DNA of 64,000 nucleotides from JALYYC01 sp963795805 (GTDB lineage Bacteria > Chloroflexota > Dormibacteria > CF-121). The position numbers were made by a program, and so were the translations under genes. The DNA is taken from the NCBI GenBank assembly GCA_963795805.1, contig CAWCIV010000003.1, positions 62,001 through 126,000 on the forward strand, given 5' to 3'. A model generated the notes under the pieces. The model did no database searches and had not been told where the DNA came from. It saw only the letters and a list, made by a program, of their open reading frames with translations. Of this stretch, positions 26,887-36,017 are shown in pieces; within the stretch, counting starts at the first letter, position 1, and every line of letters begins with the position of its first letter.

Positions 26887-27981
26887 ATGGCCGCCATAAG
26901 CGCCTGGCTAGGTAAGCACCGGGTGGCACTCGTCCTCACCGGGCTCGTGGTGCTGGCGATCGCCTCCTCCCGGATCGTCGACGGGCTCACCGAGTACCGG
27001 CTGACCGTTCCCCTCGACACCGCCGAGGGCCTGTATCCGGGAAGCGACGTGCTGATCGCCGGCGCCCACGCGGGCAGCGTGCGCGACATCACGCTCGATG
27101 GCGCGGTGACGCTGGTCACGATCGCGCTCGACCCGGCCTACGCGCCCGTCCACAGTGACGCACGCGTCACGGTGCGCCCGAAGAGCCTCCTCGGTGAAAA
27201 GTACGTCGCGCTCGAACCCGGCTTAAGAGACACGCTGGCATCCGGCTCGCGGCTTCCGCAGGAGCAGGTCGCCCGCTCGGTCGACCTCCAGGATGTCGTC
27301 AACACCCTCGATCAACCGACGCGCGAAAAGCTTCGCACCCTGATCGTCTCCCTGGGCGGAGGGCTTGCCGGCCAGGGCCTCAACACCAACCAGACGCTCG
27401 CAAACGGACGCCAGGACATGGACCACCTCGCCGCCATCACCGACACGCTGGCCGCCCGCGATGCCGACCTCCAGCAGGTGATCCAGGGCCTCGACCAGGT
27501 GACGGCCGAGCTGGCAAAGAGTGACCGTCGGCTACAGCTGGGCACCCTGATCCAGAATTCAGAAACCCTGCTGCACTCCCTGTCGCTGCAGGACGCTCAG
27601 ATCAAGCAGACGCTGACCCAGGCCAATGCCGCGCTGGGGCGAACGGACAGCGCGCTGAGCGGGACGGGGACGCAGCTGAACCATATCTTCCAGCAGGCGC
27701 CGCGGACCGTCGATCTTCTCAACGGGCTGAGCGCTGACCTCGGCAGCGGCATGGATCAGATCCTCAAGGGCAACAACCTCCAGGTATTCGATGCCGGGAT
27801 GAAGTACAGCAGCAACGTCTTCGGCGGGCGTGCCAATGACGGCACGGGCTACGCCACCCGCATCAGCGTCAATGCGGATGCGTGCAGCGCTCCCACACCG
27901 TGCACCCTGGGCCCCAGCAACGGCAACGTCCCCGACTCGTTCAGTGCGGTCCTCGGCATCCTGCTCGGAGGCCAGAAGTGA
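26887..27981 (+). CDS. MCE family protein 1
   Basis: A 364-residue MlaD/MCE-domain protein. One N-terminal transmembrane helix (residues ~12-30) anchors it, followed by the MCE domain with the typical YPGSDVLIAGAHAGSVRDI and KSLLGEKYVALEPG. A long helical region (about 130-300) is the presumed channel-forming coiled segment. The C-terminus carries a Cys pair (CSAPTPC). It starts directly after the ATPase stop. In the mce model it is one of six different subunits that assemble a hydrophobic conduit for lipids across the envelope. Confidence 0.9.
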   Translation: MAAISAWLGKHRVALVLTGLVVLAIASSRIVDGLTEYRLTVPLDTAEGLYPGSDVLIAGAHAGSVRDITLDGAVTLVTIALDPAYAPVHSDARVTVRPKSLLGEKYVALEPGLRDTLASGSRLPQEQVARSVDLQDVVNTLDQPTREKLRTLIVSLGGGLAGQGLNTNQTLANGRQDMDHLAAITDTLAARDADLQQVIQGLDQVTAELAKSDRRLQLGTLIQNSETLLHSLSLQDAQIKQTLTQANAALGRTDSALSGTGTQLNHIFQQAPRTVDLLNGLSADLGSGMDQILKGNNLQVFDAGMKYSSNVFGGRANDGTGYATRISVNADACSAPTPCTLGPSNGNVPDSFSAVLGILLGGQK

Positions 27982-29009
27982 GGAGCCGCTCGAATCTCCC
28001 GGTGTTCCTGGCCTATGCGCTGCTGTGTCTGCTCGTCGTCGGCTACCTCGCGACGCAGATGGGGGGCGAGTTCGCGCTCGGTGGCTACCGCATCACCGCC
28101 ACCTTCCACACGGGCGCCGAGCTGGTCGCCGGGGATGACGTGACGATGTCGGGTCTCCGCGTCGGAAAGGTCGAGTCGCTCAACCCGGCGGCGAACGCGA
28201 CCGCGGTCACGCTCCTCCTCCATCGAGACTTCGCCCCGCTCTACGCAGATGCCCGCGCCGTCGTGCGGCAGAAGAACCTGCTGGGAGAAACCTACGTCGA
28301 GCTCAACCGCGGGACGTCCTCCCAGGCGGCGATCGCCGACGGGGGAACGATTTCACTGGACCACACCCTCACGCCGGTCGAGATCGACCAGGTTCTGAAT
28401 GCGCTCGACCCGACCGTGCGAGACCAGCTCACCCTGGTGATCAACACGCTCGGGCAGGCCACCGCCGGTCGGGGCCAGGATATGAACGCGGCGGCGGCCG
28501 ACCTCGCCTCGGTTGCAACCGACCTCCAGGCGCTGGCCCACACCCTGGCCCGCAACTCGGACCATCTCGACGCGCTGATCGCCGACCTTCGCAAGATCAT
28601 GGACACCCTGGCGGCGTGGCACGCCGACTTTCGCGCCATGATCACCGATTGGGACCACCTGATGGCCACGCTGGCCTCACGCGAGCAGAACCTGCAGGGA
28701 ACGATCGTGGAGCAGGACCGGGTGATGGCCATCCTTGACCAGGCGCTTTCTGGCGGCGCCGCCCAGCAGCTGCACGGAGCGCTCGCCGAAGCCCCCACGA
28801 CCATCGATCGCGCGAACCATTACCTGGTGGACGCGAAGACGGTCTTCGGCGTCGTGCAGAGCGACACCCCCGGCATTTTCCAGCTCTTCAACGAACTCGC
28901 GTCGGTGATGAGCGGGGTCGGCGTCGCCAAAGAAGCTGGCCCGGACAATGGAAAGACGGTCCACATGTGGCGGGTCTATTGCGCTGGAGCCTGTTTCGTC
29001 TCACCCTGA
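27978..29009 (+). CDS. MCE family protein 2
   Basis: A 343-residue MCE protein starting at GTG 27978, whose codon overlaps the preceding stop (GTGA). N-terminal helix FLAYALLCLLVVGYLATQM, then the MCE domain with FHTGAELVAGDDVTMSGLRVG and QKNLLGETYVELNRG. A helical stretch rich in Ala, Asp and Leu follows (about 140-300). The C-terminus again has two Cys (YCAGACFVSP), matching the disulfide-like tail of the first MCE protein. Second of the six-subunit set. Confidence 0.9.
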   Translation: MRSRSNLPVFLAYALLCLLVVGYLATQMGGEFALGGYRITATFHTGAELVAGDDVTMSGLRVGKVESLNPAANATAVTLLLHRDFAPLYADARAVVRQKNLLGETYVELNRGTSSQAAIADGGTISLDHTLTPVEIDQVLNALDPTVRDQLTLVINTLGQATAGRGQDMNAAAADLASVATDLQALAHTLARNSDHLDALIADLRKIMDTLAAWHADFRAMITDWDHLMATLASREQNLQGTIVEQDRVMAILDQALSGGAAQQLHGALAEAPTTIDRANHYLVDAKTVFGVVQSDTPGIFQLFNELASVMSGVGVAKEAGPDNGKTVHMWRVYCAGACFVSP

Positions 29010-30160
29010 TGGCAAAGCGAACCCTCGTCAGCGTCGTGCTCGTGATCGCCTTTGCATCCGTGTGCCTCGGCGGACTCGGATTCATCGCTGTGAACATGGG
29101 CCTCAGCGGACCATGGAACAACGATTTCAACCTGCGCGCCGAGTTCGCAACCGCCAACGGCCTCGTCCCGCAAGGGGAGGTCCGCGTCTCCGGTGTGCAC
29201 GTGGGGTCGGTCACGAGCATCGGCGATACCAGTGATGGCGGGGCGCTCGTCACGATGCGGCTGCAGCCGGGAATCCAGCTGCGCGACGGAACTCGGGCCG
29301 TTATCCGCCCGAAGACCTTGCTGGGCGAGAAATTCGTTGAGCTGGTCCGACCCGGCGGCAGTAACAGCTACCTGGCCAGCGGCGCAACCATCCCGAAATC
29401 GCTGACCGGCCAGGCCGTCGAGATCGACGACATCCTGAACGCCATGGATGCCCCAACGCGTCAGGCGATGTCGGCGTCGTTCAAGGAGCTTGGCATCGCG
29501 GTGGACCAGCGGCAGCAGGACATCAGCCAGGCCCTCGCACCACTGGACGCCACGATTGCCAACTTGCGTCCGCTCGCGCGCGTGGGCGAGAACCGGCAGA
29601 AGGAACTGGACCGCATCCTGACCAACCTCAACACGATCATGCAAGCGCTCGCCGATGAGCAGGATCAGCTCGGGCGGGTTATCAACAGTGGCGACACGGT
29701 GATGAGCGCGATCGCCTCACGTGATCAGGCGCTGGCGGGCACCGTCCAGCACGGTGCCGCCGTCTTCGGCTCCCTTGACCAGGCATTCGCAGGCGTGACC
29801 GCCGCCGACCGCGCCTCGCTGGCGAAGAGCCCGCCGACCATCGCAGCCGGCCGCCAGATGCTCGCTCTCACCAATCCGCAGGTCGACCAACTGCTGCCCG
29901 AGATGCTCCTGGCCCAGGTCAGTTATCCGAACGATCAACTCAATCTCACGGACTCGGAGTCGTTGACGCTCGCCCGGGAGTGGATCTCAGCCTTTTCAAA
30001 AACGTGCGGCGCCCCTGTCAGGACGAACTGCCTGCGCATCTTCGGCAACCCGCAGGCAAGCCCGCCGTCGGCGGGCACCAGCTCGAGGCCGGGCCAGCCC
30101 GTCGCGCCGAAGGACCTCACCGACCTGCTGTTGCAGACCCTGGGGCCGGCGCACCGATGA
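29009..30160 (+). CDS. MCE family protein 3
   Basis: A 383-residue MCE protein. ATG 29009 overlaps the preceding stop by one base (TGATG); an in-frame GTG at 28967 would add 14 residues. N-terminal helix VVLVIAFASVCLGGLGFIAV, then the MCE domain with ATANGLVPQGEVRVSGVHVG and PKTLLGEKFVELVRPG. A long helical region and a Pro/Ser-rich C-terminal tail follow, with a Cys pair (TCGAPVRTNC). Third of the six subunits. Confidence 0.9.
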   Translation: MAKRTLVSVVLVIAFASVCLGGLGFIAVNMGLSGPWNNDFNLRAEFATANGLVPQGEVRVSGVHVGSVTSIGDTSDGGALVTMRLQPGIQLRDGTRAVIRPKTLLGEKFVELVRPGGSNSYLASGATIPKSLTGQAVEIDDILNAMDAPTRQAMSASFKELGIAVDQRQQDISQALAPLDATIANLRPLARVGENRQKELDRILTNLNTIMQALADEQDQLGRVINSGDTVMSAIASRDQALAGTVQHGAAVFGSLDQAFAGVTAADRASLAKSPPTIAAGRQMLALTNPQVDQLLPEMLLAQVSYPNDQLNLTDSESLTLAREWISAFSKTCGAPVRTNCLRIFGNPQASPPSAGTSSRPGQPVAPKDLTDLLLQTLGPAHR

Positions 30161-31173
30161 AGCTCCTCCTCGTCCTGCTGGCCGGCGGCGCATTGCTGGC
30201 GGGGCTGCTCAACACCGTCTTTACGAATCATCCGTACACCGTCACGGCCTACTTCGTCAGCGCCGAAGGCCTCACCCAGGAGAACGATGTCGTCATCAAC
30301 GGGGCGCGGGTTGGGCGTGTGGTCTCGGTCGGCATCGCGCCCGACGGGTCCTCCGGTCCCGGCGGGGCGCAAGTCGTGATGCAGCTGGACCAGGCGGCGG
30401 CCCCGTTGCGCGCCGGCACCCGGGCGACGATCCGGCCGAAGGGCCTCCTCGGCAACATGTTCGTCGAGCTCACGCCAGGAACCTCGGGCACCAGCATTCG
30501 GTCAGGCGGGTCCCTGCCGGTCCAGGACACGGCCTCCCCCGTTGACCTCGATCAGGTGATGGACCTGTTCGATCCACAGACGCGCGCGCGGATCCAGACC
30601 CTGACGCGCGAGGGTGGCGCGGCCCTGAATAGCCGCGGGAGCGATCTCAACGTGTTCCTCGCCGCCCTGCCGGCGATCATGCAGGACACCGCCGCCGTGA
30701 CGGGCAAGATTTCCACGCAAGACCAACAACTCAGCGAGCTGGACGTCGAATTCGATCGTATCGCGCAAATGATGGCGAGCGAGGACCAGGCATTTCGGCG
30801 AGACCTCACCAATGGAGCGAGCTTGCTGGACGTCACGGCCGCCCACGAGGCGCAGCTGAAAGCCGAGCTGGTCTCCGCCGATCGGGCCCTGGCGCAACTG
30901 GCGATTGGGCTGAAAGGTCATGAGGGAGATCTGAACAAGATGTTGCGGGCGATGCCCGCTCTGCTCGACGAACTCCAGGCCCTCTCCACCCACTCGGCGA
31001 CCGCGCTCTCCATCCTGGACCCCTGCATGAGTGACATCGTGACCACGATCGGCTACATGGCGAACGCAGATGCATACCGGGACGCGAACGGCAACATGCT
31101 TCGGGTCCATCCGTACGTCGGGGCGTCGGCGCCCTCCGACCCGACCCACATGGCGTGCTCGGGAGGGCACTGA
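30157..31173 (+). CDS. MCE family protein 4
   Basis: A 338-residue MCE protein starting at ATG 30157 (ATGA overlap with the previous gene). A short N-terminal hydrophobic segment (LLLVLLAGGALLAGLL) may be an anchor. The MCE domain shows SAEGLTQENDVVINGARVG and PKGLLGNMFVELTPG, and contains a Gly/Pro-rich insertion (GIAPDGSSGPGGAQ). A helical region follows. Two Cys lie near the end (DPCMSD and MACSGGH). Fourth of six subunits. Confidence 0.9.
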   Translation: MKLLLVLLAGGALLAGLLNTVFTNHPYTVTAYFVSAEGLTQENDVVINGARVGRVVSVGIAPDGSSGPGGAQVVMQLDQAAAPLRAGTRATIRPKGLLGNMFVELTPGTSGTSIRSGGSLPVQDTASPVDLDQVMDLFDPQTRARIQTLTREGGAALNSRGSDLNVFLAALPAIMQDTAAVTGKISTQDQQLSELDVEFDRIAQMMASEDQAFRRDLTNGASLLDVTAAHEAQLKAELVSADRALAQLAIGLKGHEGDLNKMLRAMPALLDELQALSTHSATALSILDPCMSDIVTTIGYMANADAYRDANGNMLRVHPYVGASAPSDPTHMACSGGH

Positions 31174-32534
31174 TGCGGTTCTATCGGGGAAACCCCCGTA
31201 AGGTCGGCTTCGCCGCGGCGGCGGCGGTTCTGATCGTGGTCCTGCTCGCGGTGGCGATCAACGCCAGCTTCGGCCTGCCCTTCAACCTCAGCCTCTTCCC
31301 GCCGGGCCAGGACTACGCCGTCGCGGCGGCCTTCACCGACGCGAACGGCGTCAATCGTGGCGCCGACGTGGTGATTGCCGGGCACACCGTCGGCCAGGTC
31401 ACCGACGTGGCGGTCCAGGGCCGCCGTGCCCTGGTTACCATGCGCGTCTCACGGCATTACGCGCCACTGCACCAATTCACGACGGCCCGCATTCGCTACT
31501 CGACGCTGCTCGCCCAGAAATACGTGGAGATCACACCCGTCAATGGCGGCCATGAGATCGCGAGCGGCGGGCAGATCTCGACCGACAGCACGCTGAGCCC
31601 GGTGGACTTCGACCAGTTCCTGAGTGCGCTGGACCCGCAGACGCGAGCCCGCCTGCAGGTACTGATCCAGCAAAGCGGTGGCGGACTCGCCGGCCAGCAG
31701 CAGGTGATCAATGACCTCCTGACCCAGCTTCACGGTCTCTCGCAGGAGTCGCTGGCGCCCCTGCAGACGTTCCACCAGCACAATGCCGACCTGGATCGGA
31801 TCATCGCCAACCTTGCGGTCGTCAGCAACCGGCTCGCAGCGAGCCACCAGCAGCTTGGTGATTTCGTCGCGAGCTCGAGCGACGTGACCGGCACACTGGC
31901 CCAGAACGACGCGGCCCTCGCCGCCCTGATCACGCACCTGGGCAACGTCATGGGCGATTTCAATGCCACGCTGGCGGGAAACGAGGCCAATCTGCACACC
32001 ACGGTTGTGACGCTTGATCCGCTGCTCGGCCAGCTCAACGGGGCTATCGCCATCATCTATACCGACCTCCACGGCAGCCTTGCCGCGATCAACGAGAACA
32101 CCAACGCGCTGACCCCGGAAAGCGTCAGCGCGGTCTCGCAACCTGGCAGCGACGGCCAGGGGAACGTCCTGCGCCAACTCTTCGTGCTGCAACCTGATTG
32201 CGGGACGCCCGGGGCTACCTGCCAGACCGGTCCCTCATCCGCGCAATCCAACGTCGTGCTTCCCGCGCTACCAGCCCTCCCGAGCCTGCCGCTCTGCCTT
32301 CCGACGCCGAGCCCGCCGAAGCTTTCAACGCCGTCCATCCCAGCCCTCCCCTGTCCATCGATCTCGGCGCCACCCGTCCCGACGCCCTCCTGCCTCCCGC
32401 CCGCGCCAAAACCGCCAAAGCTGCCCTCGCCCTCGCCGGTTGCGTGCCCGTCTCTTCCGGGCCTGCCCGGCGCGACGCTGCCACCGCTCGGCCTGGTGCC
32501 TGACTGGCTCAGGCTCTTGCTGGGGGCCGGATGA
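31173..32534 (+). CDS. MCE family protein 5 with Pro-rich C-terminal tail
   Basis: A 453-residue MCE protein, the longest of the set. Start ATG 31173 overlaps the preceding stop (TGATG). N-terminal helix AAAAVLIVVLLAVAINASFG, then the MCE domain with DANGVNRGADVVIAGHTVG and YSTLLAQKYVEITPV. After the helical region comes a tail of about 90 residues rich in Pro, Ser, Leu and Cys (roughly 360-450), with repeated LPxLP, SPP and CLP units. Such tails could span cell-wall material or act as flexible linkers. Fifth subunit. Confidence 0.88.
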   Translation: MRFYRGNPRKVGFAAAAAVLIVVLLAVAINASFGLPFNLSLFPPGQDYAVAAAFTDANGVNRGADVVIAGHTVGQVTDVAVQGRRALVTMRVSRHYAPLHQFTTARIRYSTLLAQKYVEITPVNGGHEIASGGQISTDSTLSPVDFDQFLSALDPQTRARLQVLIQQSGGGLAGQQQVINDLLTQLHGLSQESLAPLQTFHQHNADLDRIIANLAVVSNRLAASHQQLGDFVASSSDVTGTLAQNDAALAALITHLGNVMGDFNATLAGNEANLHTTVVTLDPLLGQLNGAIAIIYTDLHGSLAAINENTNALTPESVSAVSQPGSDGQGNVLRQLFVLQPDCGTPGATCQTGPSSAQSNVVLPALPALPSLPLCLPTPSPPKLSTPSIPALPCPSISAPPVPTPSCLPPAPKPPKLPSPSPVACPSLPGLPGATLPPLGLVPDWLRLLLGAG

Positions 32535-33619
32535 GCCGCCAGAAACCGGGCCGGCCGCGGATCCTCGGGTTGGTTGTCGCCCTGGGCGCGCTTACCTTCG
32601 CCGTCGCCGTATTCATCCCGTTCTCGACCCCGTGGAATCACCCGTTCCATCTGCAGGTGCAGGCCGGCGCCTACGGAGAGATCAATCCCGGGGCCTGGGT
32701 GGAGCTGAGTGGCGCAAAGATCGGCGCCGTGGACCGCGTCGACTACCGCAACGGCCATGCCCTGCTGCAGCTATCCCTGGACCAGCGCTACGCGGGCCAA
32801 TTGCATGCGAACACCGCCGCCGCGATTCGCCCGCATGGGCTGCTCGGTCCCAAGTACGTGGCACTCGATGGCGGCAGTAACGGGACGCTTGCCGAGGGCG
32901 CCACGATCCCGCTCTCGCGCACCACGGTGGGAACCGACTTCGACCAGGTGCTCAACTCGCTCCAGCCTGACGTGCGAGCCAACCTCAAGACGATCTTCGT
33001 CGAGCTCGGGCGGGCGGCGGACGGTCGGGGAGCTCAGCTGAATGCCGCGTTCCAGGCGGCCGGGCAGTCATCGGGAGACGTCAGGGCGACGACGACGGTC
33101 CTGCATAATCGCGCCGACGACCTGGCGGCACTGATCGCTTCGAGTGAGCAGCTCGATCGTGACCTCCAGAATGCGCCGATCGACAAACAGATCGCCGATA
33201 CCGACCTGGTCCTGAGCGGGCTCGTCCAGGTCGAGGATTCCCTCGGGAGCGGCATCGATCACACCTCGGCGGTCATGCAGGAGCTCGATACCGCGATGCA
33301 GGGGAACGGCGCCAACCTGGCGCACGTCCTGTCGAAGGGCCCGGCGACCGTGACCCAGCTGCGGACGGTGGCCGCCGAGCTCGATGCCATCATTGTGGGC
33401 GTGAACCCGGCGCTCCCCAACCTGATGCAGGCGGTCCTCGAAACCAGGTCCGCCTTCGGTGGCGCGGACGCGAACGGCCATTACGTGCGGGTCGAGGTGG
33501 TGCCGGCGGCAAGTGGGCCGGGCCCTGCCCCGGCGCCCTGCTGCGCCGGCGGCTCAACGACATCAATGGCCCCGCCCCTTACCGATCAGGACCTGGTCGC
33601 CCTCTTCCTTGGGAAGTAG
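32531..33619 (+). CDS. MCE family protein 6
   Basis: A 362-residue MCE protein, overlapping the previous gene by 4 bp (ATGA). N-terminal helix GLVVALGALTFAVAVFIPF, then the MCE domain with GEINPGAWVELSGAKIG and PHGLLGPKYVALDGG. A helical region follows, and the C-terminus has a CC pair in a Pro/Gly/Ala-rich tail. It completes a set of six non-identical MCE proteins, the number found in actinobacterial mce operons (A to F). Confidence 0.9.
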   Translation: MSRQKPGRPRILGLVVALGALTFAVAVFIPFSTPWNHPFHLQVQAGAYGEINPGAWVELSGAKIGAVDRVDYRNGHALLQLSLDQRYAGQLHANTAAAIRPHGLLGPKYVALDGGSNGTLAEGATIPLSRTTVGTDFDQVLNSLQPDVRANLKTIFVELGRAADGRGAQLNAAFQAAGQSSGDVRATTTVLHNRADDLAALIASSEQLDRDLQNAPIDKQIADTDLVLSGLVQVEDSLGSGIDHTSAVMQELDTAMQGNGANLAHVLSKGPATVTQLRTVAAELDAIIVGVNPALPNLMQAVLETRSAFGGADANGHYVRVEVVPAASGPGPAPAPCCAGGSTTSMAPPLTDQDLVALFLGK

Positions 33620-36017
33620 GCGAGCCCTGGCGGCCTCGCCCTTCGACCTGGTTGCTCGTCGACCCCTCATCCTCCTCGCAGTAGGGCTGCTGGTCAGCCT
33701 GGCCAGCGCTGTGGGGGTGGTGCGGCTCAAGCCGGATGCTCGAGCCGACCTGCTCGTCGACCACGGATCGGCATTCTTCAAGGACCAGGCCCTGTTCGCG
33801 GACGCCTTCGGGGCCGACCCTATCGTCATCCTCGCCGAGCCCAGCGGCAACACCGCCCTGATCACCCCCGACCACATGGTCGGGTTGTCCCACCTGGAGG
33901 GCAAACTTCACAACGCCGCCGGCGTCAAGCGTGTCTACGGTCCGGGCACGCTGGTCAACACGCTCGCCATCAGCACCACGAGCGTCCTCCTCAACGTGTG
34001 CGCCCAGGAGGGCAAGTCGGCCGAGACCGCGGCCCGTGCCAGGGCGATCGCGGCGGGAAAGTCGCAGGCGGACCAGGACCAGGCCGGTCAGCAGGCCTTC
34101 CAGCAGGCGGTCTCCGCCTGCGCACAGCGCTATGCGCAGGCGTTCCCATCGCTCGGGGTGCCGGCCGTGAACAACCCGACCTTCCTCAACGGCGTGCTGC
34201 TGGAGCCGAACGGCCAGCAGGTTCGACCCTTCTGGACCTGGGCACTTCCCGATCTCCGCCACGCCGTTCTGACGGTCCGCCTCGACCGCAATGCGTCACT
34301 GGCGCAGGTTCGCCAGGTGGTCCAGATCGCGAACACCGCTTCAGGCAGCGGCGACCTCAAGGAATTGCATGACCTGCGGTTCACCGCCTCGGGCTCGCCT
34401 GCGCTGACACTCTCAGTCGCCGACTCCATCTTCAACTCCCTGAAGCTCCTGCTGCCGCTCGCGCTGCTGGCGATGCTGGCGGTCGCCCTGGCCGTCCTGC
34501 GCTGGCCGATGGCGCTCACCCTGGTGGTCTCTGGCCTGGCCACCCTCTGGACTGCCGGGATCGCCGGGCTCGTTGGACTTCCCATCACGCCCGCGACGCT
34601 CGCCGTGCTTCCCGTCGTGCTCGGCCTGGCCACCGATTACTTCATCCAGTCGGTCAATCGCGTCACCGAGGCGACCGGCGCAACCGGAACGGTCGAGGAC
34701 CGGGTGGCGGCCGCCGCGCGGCGCATCCTTCCCGTGACGGCGCTCGCCGCGGTTGCGACCGTGGCGGGAATGCTCGCCTTTGTCATCTCGGCAATCCCCC
34801 TCGTCCGACAGTTCGGCCTCTTCATGGCCCTCGGTGTTGCCATGGCCTTTGCCAGCAACTACCTGGTCGGCTTGCCGGCGCTCGTCCTGTTGGCGCGCCG
34901 GTGGCCTGGCGCCGTCGAGCGAAGCCCGATCGGGGCCGCCGCAGGCTCGCGCGTCCACAAGCTCGGGCAACTGCCGATTGCGGCCGCCGCGGCGATCACC
35001 GTGGTCGGGCTGGTCGGGTGGGCGGCGCTTCCGGCCGTGCGGATCGAGACCGACCCGGCTCAGTTGATTCCGGCGGGCGACCCTGCCCTGGTTCGGGCGC
35101 AGTACGTCCAGCAGCGGGTGGGGCTGGCCGGAGAAATCGATCTCGTCCTGCAGGGAAATGACCCGGCCGGCGCCGATGCCGCGGCCTGGCTCGCGCAGAC
35201 AACCAGGGACGAGGTCCTCCGGTCTTCGGGAGATCTCAAAGCCCTGGAAAGTCTCCCGACCTTTCTATCCGGGTTCAACCAGGGGACGCTGCCAGACGCG
35301 ACACGGACCACGTTGATCCTGGACCGCATCCCGTCCTACTTCAGTGGCGCCGTGGTCGACCGGCAGCACGGCCTTGCCCTCTCCATCTTCGGCCTCACCC
35401 GCGTGACGTCGGTCGACCGGGACACGGCGCTGGTGTCAAACCTGCGCCAGGCGGCGGCACCGCCATCCGGCTATCGCGCCTTCCCGGCCGGGCTGGCCGT
35501 CCTGGCCGTGGACGCGCTTCAACAGTTACAGGCGGATCAGTTGAAATTGACCCTGCTGGCCATCATCCTCATCCTCGTGGTGTTGCTCCTCGCCTATCGC
35601 CGGCCACTCCCCGCGCTCCTCGCGGTGCTGCCGACCCTGGTCGCGGCCGGGACCGCCACGGCGTTGCTGGCGTTGAGCGGCGCGGCCTTCGACCACCGTT
35701 CGAGCCCGATCACGATCCTGCTCGCCGGCGTGGTTGTCGCGTTCGCGACCGAGTTCGGCGTGCTCTGGTTAGGCCGCTACCGCCACGAACGCGCCCTCGG
35801 CGTCGAGCCGCCTGACGCTGCCCGGACGGCCTCCATCCGGGTCTCACCGGCCATCCTCGCCTCGGCGCTGGCGTTGCTTGCCGGCTTTGCCACTCTCGGG
35901 CTGAGTCCCGTTCCGACCGTGCGCGATTTCGGGCTCTGGTGCGCCTTCGATCTGGCCTTGGCAACGCTGGCGGTGCTCACGCTGATGCCACCGATGGTGC
36001 GTACCTGGCTCAGGTGA
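33609..36017 (+). CDS. MMPL/RND family transporter
   Basis: About 802 residues with the RND/MMPL plan: one N-terminal helix, a soluble external domain (residues ~50-260), a block of helices, a second soluble domain (~480-640) and a final helix block. Hallmarks are the sterol-sensing-like helices with VVLGLATDYFIQSVNRV (proton-relay Asp) and AGVVVAFATEFGVLWLGRY in the second half. TTG 33609 is the first usable start, overlapping MCE 6 by 11 bp. It is probably coupled to the Mce machine for lipid movement, as MmpL proteins are in mycobacteria. Confidence 0.87.
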   Translation: MGSRRALAASPFDLVARRPLILLAVGLLVSLASAVGVVRLKPDARADLLVDHGSAFFKDQALFADAFGADPIVILAEPSGNTALITPDHMVGLSHLEGKLHNAAGVKRVYGPGTLVNTLAISTTSVLLNVCAQEGKSAETAARARAIAAGKSQADQDQAGQQAFQQAVSACAQRYAQAFPSLGVPAVNNPTFLNGVLLEPNGQQVRPFWTWALPDLRHAVLTVRLDRNASLAQVRQVVQIANTASGSGDLKELHDLRFTASGSPALTLSVADSIFNSLKLLLPLALLAMLAVALAVLRWPMALTLVVSGLATLWTAGIAGLVGLPITPATLAVLPVVLGLATDYFIQSVNRVTEATGATGTVEDRVAAAARRILPVTALAAVATVAGMLAFVISAIPLVRQFGLFMALGVAMAFASNYLVGLPALVLLARRWPGAVERSPIGAAAGSRVHKLGQLPIAAAAAITVVGLVGWAALPAVRIETDPAQLIPAGDPALVRAQYVQQRVGLAGEIDLVLQGNDPAGADAAAWLAQTTRDEVLRSSGDLKALESLPTFLSGFNQGTLPDATRTTLILDRIPSYFSGAVVDRQHGLALSIFGLTRVTSVDRDTALVSNLRQAAAPPSGYRAFPAGLAVLAVDALQQLQADQLKLTLLAIILILVVLLLAYRRPLPALLAVLPTLVAAGTATALLALSGAAFDHRSSPITILLAGVVVAFATEFGVLWLGRYRHERALGVEPPDAARTASIRVSPAILASALALLAGFATLGLSPVPTVRDFGLWCAFDLALATLAVLTLMPPMVRTWLR

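Noticed and set aside
28976..29644. Large antisense ORFs across the MCE genes
   Set aside because: They lack recognisable motifs and arise from high-GC codon bias in the true frames.
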